Assembly: GCF_016755875.1 (NCBI RefSeq) | Contig: NZ_BNED01000005.1 | Span: 434,001 to 498,000 of the forward strand | DNA length: 64,000 nucleotides | From: Streptomyces spororaveus | GTDB lineage: Bacteria; Actinomycetota; Actinomycetes; Streptomycetales; Streptomycetaceae | Reading direction: 5' to 3' | Shown here: piece by piece, positions 7,923 to 16,405 of the stretch | Position numbering within the stretch: position 1 is the first letter of the stretch | Layout of the letters: the number at the start of each line of letters is the position of its first letter | Notes under the pieces: model-generated | Database searches by the model: none | What the model was told of the DNA's origin: nothing | Seen by the model: the letters and a program-made list of their open reading frames with translations, nothing else | Program-made: the position numbers and the translations under genes

Positions 7923-8519
7923 ATGCCCCTTCCAGACGCGCTGTCCCAGGCCCTGCACGCCCCTGCCGACCCCCCGCTGCGGTCTCTGCCGCCTCCGGTG
8001 GCGGGCCTGCTCCGGTCCCTCGATGCGCCGCCGCGGCTGGCCGCCCATCTGCGGGCCGTTCATGACGTGGCGGTCCAACTCGTCGAATGGCTGGAGCATC
8101 GCCATCCGCGGATCGCCGTCGACCGCGCGGCCGTTCTCTTCGGAGCGGCGACCCACGACATAGGCAAGACCGTGCACACGGCCGAACTGTCCGAGCCCGG
8201 CTCGGCGCACGAAGAGGCGGGCCGTGAACTGTTGTTGGCACACGGGTTCGGCCCGGAGCTGGCCCGGTTCGCCGGGACCCACGCCTCATGGACGGCTCCC
8301 GGTACGACCCTCGAAGACCTGCTGGTGAGCACGGCCGACAAGGTCTGGAAGAACAAGCGCCTCCCGGAGCTCGAAGACCTCGTGATCTCGCGCCTGGCGG
8401 GAGCGACGGGCGGACAGCACTGGGAGGAGTACCTCGCGCTCGACGATCTGCTCACCCGCATCGGCGACGGGGCCGACGGCCGGCTCGCCTTCCAGGCGTC
8501 CTTCCCGGTGCACACATAG
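7923..8519 (+). CDS. HD-domain phosphohydrolase
   Basis: A 198-residue soluble protein with an HD metal-binding fold: a first His in LRAVHDVAVQL, the HD pair in GAATHDIGK, and further helices bearing His in EPGSAHEEAG and FAGTHASW. HD proteins are metal-dependent phosphohydrolases or phosphodiesterases acting on nucleotides and related substrates. The substrate here is unknown. No other domain is present. The gene stands alone, divergent from the chaplin gene, and seems leaderless. Two hairpins lie downstream. Confidence 0.85.
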   Translation: MPLPDALSQALHAPADPPLRSLPPPVAGLLRSLDAPPRLAAHLRAVHDVAVQLVEWLEHRHPRIAVDRAAVLFGAATHDIGKTVHTAELSEPGSAHEEAGRELLLAHGFGPELARFAGTHASWTAPGTTLEDLLVSTADKVWKNKRLPELEDLVISRLAGATGGQHWEEYLALDDLLTRIGDGADGRLAFQASFPVHT

Positions 8520-8623
8520 CCGGGACGGCCGCCGCACCGCTGACGGTATTTCTTAGCATCAGAGGTCAACTATTCGTCCGGCCGCCGCCACGACGACTAC
8601 AAAGGTCGGGACCGGACCGGCCC

Positions 8624-8652
8624 CGCCGACGGGGATGATGCCCCCGTCGGCG
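8624..8652 (+). terminator. Hairpin terminator after the HD gene
   Basis: An 11-bp perfect inverted repeat (CGCCGACGGGG / CCCCGTCGGCG) with a 7-base loop, about 105 bases after the HD gene stop. Confidence 0.6.
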
Positions 8653-8771
8653 ACCGGAATGATGCCTAAGGCGGTGGATACGCGTGCGTAGATGCGGCAG
8701 GATCCAATTGATAGCGGTCAGATTACTACCGGAAAGACCGAGTTCCGACTCCCTCACCTGACCCGGCCCGT

Positions 8772-8809
8772 GCGCAGGGAGGTGGGATTCCCCGGCCTCC
8801 TCCCTGCGC
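8772..8809. terminator. Second hairpin in the gap
   Basis: An 11-bp perfect inverted repeat (GCGCAGGGAGG / CCTCCCTGCGC) with a 16-base loop, followed on the plus strand by a T-rich stretch. Confidence 0.5.
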
Positions 8810-9156
8810 GCAGGGCTGTGCTTTTCCTTCATTGAGTTCACCCACCGCTCGGCAAAGACGCCGCCACGGCCTGATGTAGGCCGCCTACCTGCGGTGTTCG
8901 GGGTCCTCCCCCACGACCGCACCCCGAAATTGCGCCGTTTTCGCAAAGACTCTGCGGGGCCGCCGTCTTCCGCCCCCGACCGACGTGATGTCACGAGGTC
9001 GCAGCAGTCGAACGAAGTCATCAGAAATTTTTCATATGGGCACCCATCCGCAGGCGTTGGGGCTCCGAAGGAGGAGCGAGAGCCTCTTCAGGGCCTCGTG
9101 TAATCCCGTACGATCTGCGATTCCCGATCCTGGGGATCCACGGAACAGGAGCGAAT

Positions 9157-9981
9157 GTGATAGTCAAGCGCGCCGGTCGCCACGTGGTTCTCGCCGCCAT
9201 ACCCGCAGCCGTGGCCCTGACCCTCGGCCTTTCCGGACCAGCTCTCGCGCAGGGCGGAAAGGCGTACCAGATCGACCTCGCGCAGCTGAACGCATCGGGC
9301 TCCAGCGGTACGGTCATGCTCAGCCTCAAGGGCAACCAGCTCACCGTACAGATCGAGTCCACGGGCATGGTTCCCGGACAGCCGTCGGCCCAGCATCTGC
9401 ACGGCTCGACGAAGGGGCACGACTTCCACTGCCCGGACGCGACCGACGACACCGACGGCGACGGCGTCCTCAGCAACACCGAAGCCACGCACGACTACGG
9501 CGACATCAACATCTCGCTCACCACGGTCGGCGACACCAAGGCGACCAGTGGGCTCGCCGTGGACCGCATGCCCGTCGCCGACAAGCTGGGCAAGCTCTCC
9601 TACAAGCGCACGATCCCGGTCGGCCAGGACGTGGTCGACCACCTCAAGGACCTGCACGTGGTGCAGCACGGCATCGACCGCAACAAGAACAAGAAGTACG
9701 ACTTCGAGGGGGCCGGCAAGAGCGAACTCGACCCGAAGCTGCCCCAGGAGGCCACGGCTCCGACCAACTGCGGAGAGGTCAAGGGCGCGGCCGTGGGGTC
9801 CATCCCCGTCGGCGGCATCGAGACCGGCGGCGGTACGGAGGCGCACGCGTCGACGCCGGTGACGGTGCGCGACGGTGTGGCCATCACCGTACTCGCGGTG
9901 GTGGCGGGCGCGGTGATCATCGGGCGGAAGCGGGCCGGAATCGGGCCCGTCCGCAGGGAGACCACCGGGGGCGGCGCGTGA
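9157..9981 (+). CDS. CHRD-domain surface protein with C-terminal membrane anchor
   Basis: A 274-residue exported protein: Sec signal (residues 1-31), then a CHRD-like beta domain (YQIDLAQLNASGSSGTVML ... QHLHGSTKGHDFHCPD with clustered His), an acidic DDTDGDGVLSNTEATHDYG stretch that looks like a calcium-binding loop, and a C-terminal hydrophobic helix with a basic tail (VRDGVAITVLAVVAGAVIIG RKR). CHRD domains occur in BMP antagonists and bacterial surface proteins of unclear function. GTG at 9157 follows AGGAG. The stop overlaps the start of the sortase gene by four bases, so the two are translationally coupled and the protein may be a substrate or partner of that sortase. No clear LPXTG was found. 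Confidence 0.8.
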   Translation: MIVKRAGRHVVLAAIPAAVALTLGLSGPALAQGGKAYQIDLAQLNASGSSGTVMLSLKGNQLTVQIESTGMVPGQPSAQHLHGSTKGHDFHCPDATDDTDGDGVLSNTEATHDYGDINISLTTVGDTKATSGLAVDRMPVADKLGKLSYKRTIPVGQDVVDHLKDLHVVQHGIDRNKNKKYDFEGAGKSELDPKLPQEATAPTNCGEVKGAAVGSIPVGGIETGGGTEAHASTPVTVRDGVAITVLAVVAGAVIIGRKRAGIGPVRRETTGGGA

Positions 9982-10796
9982 AGCCGGACCCCATGACCCC
10001 CATGACCTCCGTGACCCCCAAGGCCCCCGTGACCCTCAAGGCCACCCCCAAGGCCCCCGTGACCGCCGTGGCCACCCCCATCGCCTCGGCCGCCGGGCGG
10101 ACCCGCCGTCGCCGGATCGCGGGCCCCGTGGCCGCCGCCGCCCTCGCCGGGCTCCTCCTCGCGGGGTGCGGCGGCGGGCAGAACGCGGCGAAGCCCCCCG
10201 CCCCGGCGGGGCAGGAAGTCCAGGGCGGGGCACCGGCCGCCGCCGACGGCGCCGCTCCCGCGGCGAAGCCGTCCGCGGGCGCAGCGCAGGGCGGTGCGGG
10301 TGCGGGCACGGGTGGTGGTGCGGGCAAGGCCGAGCAGGCGCTGGCCAGGTCGGAGCCGCAGAAGATCTCGATCCCCTCCCTCAACCTGTCCAGCTCCCTG
10401 GAGACGCTGCGGCAGAACCCGGACGGCACCATGCAGACCCCGAAGGACCCCGCGCTCGCGGGCTGGTACGAGCCGGGGCCGACGCCCGGCTCCCAGGGAC
10501 CGGCCGTGATCGCCGGGCACGTCACGTGGAACGGGGCATCCGCCGTGTTCGAGAAGCTGAAGACGATGAAGGGCGGCGACACCATCAAGGTGACCCGGCA
10601 GGACGGCAAGACGGTCACGTTCACGGTGGACCGGGTCGCCGAGTACCCGAAGGCCGAGTTCCCGACCCTGGAGGTCTACAAGAACATCGACCACGCGGGG
10701 CTTCGCCTGGTCACCTGCGGCGGCAGCTTCGACCCGCAGAAGCACTACTACGACAGCAACGTGGTCGTGTTCGCCCGTATGACGGGCGCCGCGTAG
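9978..10796 (+). CDS. Class F sortase with lipobox-like N-terminus
   Basis: A 272-residue protein starting at GTG 9978, overlapping the previous stop. The N-terminus has a repetitive Pro/Ala/Thr/Lys tail, then a hydrophobic segment ending LLLAGCGGG, which reads as a lipobox, and a long Ala/Gly/Pro linker. The catalytic domain has His181 (IAGHVTW) and Cys247 (LVTCGGSFD), as expected for class F sortases of actinobacteria, which act as transpeptidases or processing enzymes at the membrane. The C-terminal strand reads HYYDSNVVVFA; the arginine usually expected near this point is not obvious, so catalytic competence should be judged with care. It pairs with the CHRD protein upstream. Confidence 0.88.
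   Translation: MKPDPMTPMTSVTPKAPVTLKATPKAPVTAVATPIASAAGRTRRRRIAGPVAAAALAGLLLAGCGGGQNAAKPPAPAGQEVQGGAPAAADGAAPAAKPSAGAAQGGAGAGTGGGAGKAEQALARSEPQKISIPSLNLSSSLETLRQNPDGTMQTPKDPALAGWYEPGPTPGSQGPAVIAGHVTWNGASAVFEKLKTMKGGDTIKVTRQDGKTVTFTVDRVAEYPKAEFPTLEVYKNIDHAGLRLVTCGGSFDPQKHYYDSNVVVFARMTGAA
10014..10064 (+). repeat. 21-bp direct repeat inside the sortase gene
   Basis: The segments 10014-10034 and 10044-10064 are identical (core CCCCAAGGCCCCCGTGACC), encoding the repeated TPKAPVT motif before the lipobox. Confidence 0.8.
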
Positions 10797-10820
10797 CCAG
10801 GACGACGGAGCCGGGAACAC

Positions 10821-10859
10821 GCCCGTCAGCCGCAGGACCCCCCACCGCGGCTGACGGGC
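10821..10859 (+). terminator. Hairpin terminator after the sortase gene
   Basis: A 13-bp perfect inverted repeat (GCCCGTCAGCCGC / GCGGCTGACGGGC) with a 13-base loop, 24 bases past the stop. Confidence 0.75.
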
Positions 10860-10889
10860 CCCGCCGTTTTCCGGACGGACGGGCCGCCC

Positions 10890-10941
10890 GCGCGCACGGC
10901 GGCACCCGACCCGTCGCCGGATCGGGTGCCGCCGTGCGCGC
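10890..10941. terminator. Strong hairpin between convergent genes
   Basis: A perfect 20-bp inverted repeat with a 12-base loop sits just before the stop codon of the leftward DUF7144 gene. It is likely a terminator for that gene and a second one for the sortase operon. Confidence 0.8.
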
Positions 10942-10947
10942 CTCGTG

Positions 10948-11409
10948 TCAGTCGGTGGCCTGCGTCCAACTCGTGCACAGGGCCCAGATGATGAACACGT
11001 CGATGGCGATGATGATGATCGACCACCAGGGCTGGTACGGCAGCCACATGAAGTTGAGGATCACGCTGATGCCGGCGAGTGCGATACCGGCGCCCCTCGC
11101 CAGGTTCGACCCGGCGAACAGGCCCACCCCGGTGAGGACGACGATGATCCCGACGATCAGGTGGATCCACCCCCACGCCGTGAGGTCGAACTCGAAGACG
11201 TAACTCCCGATGCGCGCGTAGACGTCGTCGTTGGCGATGGCCGCGATGCCCTGGAAGACCGCGAGGCAGCCGGTCACCAGGAGGAGGACCGCCGCGAACA
11301 TCGTGCCCACGTTCCCCGCGCCGTGGCTGTCGCCGCCTGGGTACGACGGGGTGTTGCCCGGCGCAGGGCCGGTGTTCCAGTTTCCCCCGGTCGGTGTCGG
11401 CTGGCCCAT
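10948..11409 (-). CDS. DUF7144-type four-helix membrane protein
   Basis: A 153-residue membrane protein. A Pro/Gly/Asn-rich soluble N-terminus (about 35 residues) is followed by four hydrophobic helices: MFAAVLLLVTGCLAVFQGIA, LTAWGWIHLIVGIIVVLTGV, ARGAGIALAGISVILNFMW and WWSIIIIAIDVFIIWALC. This matches small actinobacterial membrane proteins of unknown function. ATG 11409 is chosen because GAGGTG lies six bases upstream; a GTG at 11418 overlaps that site. A 15-base palindrome lies 30 bases upstream. Confidence 0.8.
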   Translation of the reverse strand: MGQPTPTGGNWNTGPAPGNTPSYPGGDSHGAGNVGTMFAAVLLLVTGCLAVFQGIAAIANDDVYARIGSYVFEFDLTAWGWIHLIVGIIVVLTGVGLFAGSNLARGAGIALAGISVILNFMWLPYQPWWSIIIIAIDVFIIWALCTSWTQATD

Positions 11410-11438
11410 GGAATTCACCTCACAGTTGGCAGTGCAGC

Positions 11439-11453
11439 GCAGGACCGTCCTGC
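11439..11453 (-). promoter_or_regulatory. Palindrome upstream of the DUF7144 gene
   Basis: GCAGGAC-C-GTCCTGC is a perfect 7+1+7 palindrome 30 bases before the start codon, a plausible operator or promoter-proximal hairpin. Confidence 0.4.
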
Positions 11454-11554
11454 TCTAGCTCGTCGGTCACCGGCTTCGGTGCCACATCGCAGTGTCGTCC
11501 GGCAGTCCGGTTCCTGTGATCACCCGAAGCGGGTGGTCTTCACCCGGTCCCCGC

Positions 11555-11752
11555 TCAGGCGGGCAGCCGGCGCATTTCGAGCACCCGCAGGCCCAGGGAC
11601 TGGAAGCGGGTGAGGAGCCCGTACAGGTGGGCCTCGTCCGCCACGCTGCCGAACAGGAGCGTCTGCTCCGGTACGGGAATCCGGGCGAGCTCGGGAAAGC
11701 TCGCGGCGAGCGTGTCCGGTACGACCCCCGAGATGCGGAATTCGTAGCGCAT
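11555..11752 (-). CDS. Small hypothetical protein downstream of the LAL regulator
   Basis: A 65-residue protein (MRYEFRISGVVPDTL ... LRVLEMRRLPA) starting at ATG 11752 with GAGAGGAG upstream. The predicted pattern is beta-alpha-alpha-beta, with no cysteine or signal. Proteins of this look are often found next to LuxR-family genes in Streptomyces. The gene follows the large regulator at 11926 on the same strand after a 173-base gap and may be co-transcribed. Function unknown. Confidence 0.65.
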   Translation of the reverse strand: MRYEFRISGVVPDTLAASFPELARIPVPEQTLLFGSVADEAHLYGLLTRFQSLGLRVLEMRRLPA

Positions 11753-11925
11753 GAGGCACTCACTCCTCTCGGAACGAGGGCTTCGGAGCCCGGGCCGGTG
11801 CGAGGGCCCGGGCCGCTCACGGCCCTCCCCCGCCATCGTCGGCCCCCGCCCGCCGCCCGGCATCGCCCGGGGCGGGCGAGAACCGCGGTCCCGGCCCCGG
11901 ACACCACAGGGGACCCGGGTCCGGC

Positions 11926-14607
11926 TCAGAGCATCCCGAGGTCCTGTGCCCTGTGGACGGCCTCGCTGCGCCGGGTGACGCAGAGCTTGCGGTAGATGCT
12001 CTTCAGATGGGTCTTGACTGTGTTGGCCGACACGTACAGCTCGGCCGCGATCTCCTCGGTGGACAGCAGTTCCGCGGCCTTGCGCAGCACCTCGGCCTCC
12101 CGCGCGCTCAGCGGCTCCACCACCGGCGCCCGCCCGTCGGCGTGCGGGCCGCCGGCCTGCGCCGCGCGCGCCGTACGGGCCGGGGCGCGGTGCGTCAGCC
12201 AGCCGTGCGACCGCGCCGACCGCGGGTCCTGGCGCAGGGCCCGGCGCACCCAGGAGCCGCTCTCGGCGAACATCCGGCGCAGTTCCTCGGGGCGGGCGAG
12301 GGCCAGTGCCTCACCGAGGTGCCGGTGCGCCGCCCGGGAGTCGCCCTGCGCCTCGGCGATCTGCGCGCGGAGCAGGCGGGCGTGGGCCCGTACCGGGGTG
12401 GTGGCGCCTTCGTCGCCCGGTACGCCCGCCAGCGCCCGCGCCGCGCACACGTCGCGGCCGGCGGCCAGCAGGGCCCGGGCCCGGGCCAGCGCGTGCTCCG
12501 GCCGGTCGCCGTCGGGGGCCTCCACCGCGTCCAGGACCCCCAGGGCCGCGGCGGCTTCGCCGCGTGCCAGGTGTACGGCCGACTCGGCCACGGCCAGCTC
12601 GTCCGCCGCCCAGGCGGGCAGTCCCTCCCGGTCCACCGCGCGCAGGGCGGCGAGCGCGGCGTCCGGGTCGCCCTCGGCCGCCGTGATCCGGGCTCCGATG
12701 ACGGCGGCCCGGGTCGCGATCGCGGGATCCGGGCGCGGCCCCCGCGCGGCGGTGGCCAGGTCGAGGTGGTGGCGGGCGGTCCGCAGGTCGTCCTGCTCGA
12801 CGGCCACGCCCGCCAGGACGAGGTGGTCGGTCCCGGCCCGGTGCTCGGGCGGGAGCGCGGACCGCTCGGCTACGGCGAGCGAGGCGCGGGCGTGCTCGGC
12901 CGCCTGCCGCAACCGGCCGCGCAGGAGTTCCGTCAGGGCCAGTGAGCCGAGCGCGCCGCAGAGCGGGAGCTCCGTTCCCGGCTGCCCGCATGCGGCGACG
13001 GCGGCCGTGAGGGCGGATTCGGCCCGGTCCAGCCGTCCGGCGCCCAGCTCCACGGCGCCGAGCTGTGCCAGCAGAAGGGGGCGGAGCTCGGGGCGCTCGG
13101 CCAGCAGGGGCGGCGGCAGCTCCCGCAGCAGCCGGTCGGCGTCGGCGACCGCCCGTTCGGTGGCCGTCACGTCATCGGCCGGCCGCGCGGCGAGTACGCC
13201 GAGGAAGGCGCGGCCGAACCGCGCCGCCGGACCGTGGGTTTCCGCACGGGAGGCGTCCGTGGGGGACGCGTCCGCGAGGGCCGCGTCCACCCGCCGCAGT
13301 CCGGCCTCGCAGCCGGACAGGTCCTGTTCCGCCAGCCGGCAGGCCGCGTCGACCAGTGCGGGCGCCACCCCGGCCGTCCCGGGCGGCATCCCGGCGAAGG
13401 CCCGGCCCAGCTGGTCGGCCTCCAGCCCCGTGAGGAGGCGGCCCATCGCCAGGTTGTCGACCAGCTGCGCCGCCGCGAACTGCCAGTCCCCGGCGGCGGC
13501 GCCCTGCAGCACCGCCTCCGTGAGCCGCCCGGTCCGGGCGAGCCAGCGCGCCGCCCGCGCGTGCAGCCGGGGTTCGAGCCCGGGGCAGCGTTGCCGCAGG
13601 TGTGCGCGCAGGACCTCGGCGAACAGCGGGTGCAGGCGATACCAGGCCGAGGCGTCGATCTGCTCCAGGAACGCGTTGTCGCGGGCCAGCCCGGCCAGGG
13701 TGCGTGCGCCGTCGTCGCGGCCGGTCAGCGCGTCCGCGAGATCGGGATGCACGCGGTCGGTGACGCAGACGCGCAGGAGCAGGTCCTGGGTGGGCGGCGG
13801 CTGTGCGTCGAGCACCTCGGTGAGGAGGTAGTCGGCGATCGTGGTGCGGTCGGCCGCGAACTGCCGCAGGAACGCCTCCGGGTCGGCGCTGCGCTGCATC
13901 GCCAGGGCGCACAGGCGTACTCCGGCCGCCCATCCCTCGGTCCGTTCCCCCAGCAGCCGGATTCCGGCCGGTGAGATGTCCAGCCCGTGTTCGCGGAGCA
14001 GCGCCCCGGCGTCCTCGTCGGTGAAGCGGAGGTCGGTGTCCCGGATCTCCGTGATCTCGCCGGCCGCCCGGTAGCGGTGCAGGGGCAGCAGGGTGTCGGA
14101 ACGGCTGGTGAGCACGATGCGCAGGCCGCCCGCCGCGTGCCGGAGTACGAAGTCCAGTCCCTCGGTCGTCGCGGGCGGCTGGGCGGTGTCGAACTGGTCG
14201 AGGACGAGGACGGCGGGCCGGGGCGACGCGGCCAGTCCGTCCGCCAGGCGTACCAGGAACGACCGGGTCACCCCTTCGGCACGGGTCGGCCGCCCCACCG
14301 CGTCCGGCAGTGCCGCCCCGCCCCGCTGGAGGGCCTCCAGGACGTACGCCCAGAAGGCGCCGGGGGCGTCGTCGGGTTCGACGGTGAGCCACATGGGGGG
14401 ACGCGTCGCGCGCCCGCCGGCCGCCCAGTGGGCGGTGAGCACGGTCTTGCCCGAGCCGGCCGGACCGTTGATGAGGGTGAGCGGGCCCTGCGCCCCGGCC
14501 GTCAGCCGACCGAGCAGCTCGGGCCGGTGGACCAGCAGTTTCGGCACGGCCGGAGGCGAGAACCTGGCCGTGAGCATGGGGTCGCCGGTCGGGGCCCGGT
14601 GGTCCAT
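11926..14607 (-). CDS. LAL (MalT-like) LuxR-family transcriptional regulator
   Basis: An 893-residue regulator. The N-terminal ATPase module has Walker A GPAGSGKT near residue 55 and a Walker B-like strand PAVLVLDQFD. The long centre (about 320-800) is helical and Ala/Leu/Glu/Arg rich, as in TPR-type sensory regions. The C-terminus is a LuxR helix-turn-helix (PLSAREAEVLRKAAELLSTE ... VKTHLKSIYRKL). LAL proteins are ATP-dependent activators responding to an inducer, often controlling sugar use or secondary metabolism. ATG 14607 puts the family-typical ARFSPPAVPKLLVHRPEL block near the N-terminus; the frame is open for 119 more codons without family content. A GTG at 14616 is an alternative start. 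The target is not evident from its neighbours. Confidence 0.85.
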   Translation of the reverse strand: MDHRAPTGDPMLTARFSPPAVPKLLVHRPELLGRLTAGAQGPLTLINGPAGSGKTVLTAHWAAGGRATRPPMWLTVEPDDAPGAFWAYVLEALQRGGAALPDAVGRPTRAEGVTRSFLVRLADGLAASPRPAVLVLDQFDTAQPPATTEGLDFVLRHAAGGLRIVLTSRSDTLLPLHRYRAAGEITEIRDTDLRFTDEDAGALLREHGLDISPAGIRLLGERTEGWAAGVRLCALAMQRSADPEAFLRQFAADRTTIADYLLTEVLDAQPPPTQDLLLRVCVTDRVHPDLADALTGRDDGARTLAGLARDNAFLEQIDASAWYRLHPLFAEVLRAHLRQRCPGLEPRLHARAARWLARTGRLTEAVLQGAAAGDWQFAAAQLVDNLAMGRLLTGLEADQLGRAFAGMPPGTAGVAPALVDAACRLAEQDLSGCEAGLRRVDAALADASPTDASRAETHGPAARFGRAFLGVLAARPADDVTATERAVADADRLLRELPPPLLAERPELRPLLLAQLGAVELGAGRLDRAESALTAAVAACGQPGTELPLCGALGSLALTELLRGRLRQAAEHARASLAVAERSALPPEHRAGTDHLVLAGVAVEQDDLRTARHHLDLATAARGPRPDPAIATRAAVIGARITAAEGDPDAALAALRAVDREGLPAWAADELAVAESAVHLARGEAAAALGVLDAVEAPDGDRPEHALARARALLAAGRDVCAARALAGVPGDEGATTPVRAHARLLRAQIAEAQGDSRAAHRHLGEALALARPEELRRMFAESGSWVRRALRQDPRSARSHGWLTHRAPARTARAAQAGGPHADGRAPVVEPLSAREAEVLRKAAELLSTEEIAAELYVSANTVKTHLKSIYRKLCVTRRSEAVHRAQDLGML

Positions 14608-14830
14608 GGAGGTCACCGGGGTTCCCGCGGGGGTACGGACTGTGATCGGCCCACGTTCACCACTGAACCGGTGATCGGTGGTGATCACCAGTCGTGTCAC
14701 CTGGTCCGGGGGATGCGGGGGGCGCTGGCGGCCCGAAGCGTGGGCGCCGGTACCGAGGCCTTCGAGCCGGGCGGCGGGCTCGCGGGTCTGTCGACCGTGC
14801 TCGGCTTCGCGGCCGCCGGTGGCCGCCCGC

Positions 14831-16315
14831 TCAGGCCTCGGGGGCCGGGGAAAGGCTGATCCGGCGCCGCTCCAGGTCCACGGCGAGCAGGGTGACGCGT
14901 ACGGCGTCCCCTGCCTCGAAGGTCCTGCCGGCGAACTCGCTCTCGTGGACCAGGCCCTCGACACCCGGTGCGATGCGCACGAACGCGCCGAACGGGATGG
15001 TCTTGGTGACGGTGCCGGGGAAGGTGTCGCCGGGCCGGAGGGCTTCGGCGAGGGGGCGCCAGGGGTCCGGACTCAGTGCTTTGACGGACAGGGCCACGCG
15101 CTCCCGCTCCAGGTCGACGTGGAGGACCTCGGCGCGGATCCGCCGTCCGATCGGGGCCACCTCGTCCACGTCCTCGAAGTACTCCCAGGACATTTCGGGG
15201 ACGCGCAGGAAGCCCAGGGGCCGGCCCCGCTCGTGCTCCACGTCCAGGTGCACGTGTACGCCGACGTCGTCCAGGCCGCTCGCGACGGTGCCGGTCACCA
15301 CGTCCCCGGTCCGCAGCGAACCGAGCAGGGTCCGCCGCTCGTCGGCCGGCGTACGGTTGGTGCGCCAGCGTGCCCGTACGACGCCGTCGGCGTCGGGCAG
15401 TACTCCGGCGAGCAGCGGGCGGCGATCGGCCGGTGCGAGCGGGACCAGGCCGGCCCGGCGCCCCGGGCCACTCCCGATCATCGGGAAGGCCATGTCGGTG
15501 CGGCCCATCCAGGACTCGGCGAGGCGTGCCCGGGGGATCCCGTCGCAATCCTGCTGGACCAGGAGTTCGAGGCGTTCCGAGCGGAGGACGGCGGCGCGGA
15601 CCGCCTCGGTGTCGTCGGTCAGGTCCGGCCACACCGCCAGCCGGGCCCGCGGGGTCAGCAGCGCCCGTACCCGGGTGATCTCGGCGGCCGTGGCCGGCCG
15701 GTGCCACCGGTGGTCGCCGCCGACGTACCGCTCCTCGACCAGTACCCCGCCGTGCTCGGCGACCAGGCGGTGGACCGCCGTCCAGAAGGCCGCGTCCGCG
15801 GGCGGCAGGGGGTCGCTCTCGTCGAGGGCGGGATCGTACGGGGAGCGTTCGACCGCTTCGACGGTCAGCCCCGCTCGGCGGGCGTGCGCCGCGGCGTCCG
15901 CGTACGGCGTCGCGCCGCCGGTGTAGAGGTCGTGCCGTTCCCCGACGTGGAGGAAGAACCCTCCCTCGGCGTGCAGTCGGCACCAGGGGCCCTCGCGCGA
16001 CAGCACGGCCCGCAGCAGTTCCAGGCCGGTGTCGAGCGGTACGCGCGCGCCGTCGTGGTAACCGGACGGCGGGAGGGGGCCGGACGGGCCCGGCCGGTCG
16101 GTGGGGAACAGCCCCGCCAGCTCCGGGGCGCGCGGGGCGGGATGGGATCGGAAGGAGAAGAACCCGCGCGCCATCGGGTTGTCGATCGTCAGCCGGTCGA
16201 TGCCGGCCTCCAGGGCGAAGCGGCGCGCGGCGGCGACGAAGGCCTCGGCCACCTGCTCCCGGAGGGAGGAGGGGACGGCCGCGGCCAGGGTGAGCCGGTA
16301 GGTGAAGGGCGGCAT
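14831..16315 (-). CDS. Protein with C-terminal tandem S1 RNA-binding domains
   Basis: A 494-residue protein. The last ~170 residues contain two S1/OB-type modules: one around TGDVVTGTVASGLDDVGVHV, ending in LERERVALSVK, and a second, clearer one, RPGDTFPGTVTKTIPFGAFV ... GLVHESEF ... LERRRISLS. S1 domains bind RNA, and the GAFV/VEGLVH pattern is that of ribosomal protein S1 and polynucleotide phosphorylase. The first ~320 residues are not recognised and contain many Trp/His/Asp residues. It is probably a cytosolic RNA-associated protein. It is leftward and divergent from the APH-like kinase gene. Confidence 0.75.
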   Translation of the reverse strand: MPPFTYRLTLAAAVPSSLREQVAEAFVAAARRFALEAGIDRLTIDNPMARGFFSFRSHPAPRAPELAGLFPTDRPGPSGPLPPSGYHDGARVPLDTGLELLRAVLSREGPWCRLHAEGGFFLHVGERHDLYTGGATPYADAAAHARRAGLTVEAVERSPYDPALDESDPLPPADAAFWTAVHRLVAEHGGVLVEERYVGGDHRWHRPATAAEITRVRALLTPRARLAVWPDLTDDTEAVRAAVLRSERLELLVQQDCDGIPRARLAESWMGRTDMAFPMIGSGPGRRAGLVPLAPADRRPLLAGVLPDADGVVRARWRTNRTPADERRTLLGSLRTGDVVTGTVASGLDDVGVHVHLDVEHERGRPLGFLRVPEMSWEYFEDVDEVAPIGRRIRAEVLHVDLERERVALSVKALSPDPWRPLAEALRPGDTFPGTVTKTIPFGAFVRIAPGVEGLVHESEFAGRTFEAGDAVRVTLLAVDLERRRISLSPAPEA

Positions 16316-16393
16316 CTCAGCGCCCCCGGCGGCTCGGAGTCGCCCTGAGGGCCGGTCGTGGACGGACAGGAAGTTGGATCATGCGGCTCAGCG

Positions 16394-16399
16394 TAGGGT
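16394..16399 (+). promoter_or_regulatory. -10-like box (TAGGGT) of the APH-like gene
   Basis: TAGGGT ends six bases before the ATG at 16406, with no ribosome-binding site, suggesting a leaderless transcript. Confidence 0.5.
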
Positions 16400-16405
16400 A
16401 CCGGG

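Larger units (their letters stand above)
8520..9156. other. 637-base non-coding gap with two hairpins
   Basis: No credible gene is seen on either strand. Two GC-rich hairpins (8624-8652, 8772-8809) occupy the first half. The second half includes an AT-rich patch (about 9020-9045) that could hold promoter elements for the CHRD-sortase operon. No RNA family was recognised. Confidence 0.55.

Noticed and set aside
8985..9977. Upstream extension of the sortase frame to 8985
   Set aside because: It overlaps the CHRD gene out of frame and is Arg-rich; GTG 9978 overlapping the CHRD stop is the natural start.
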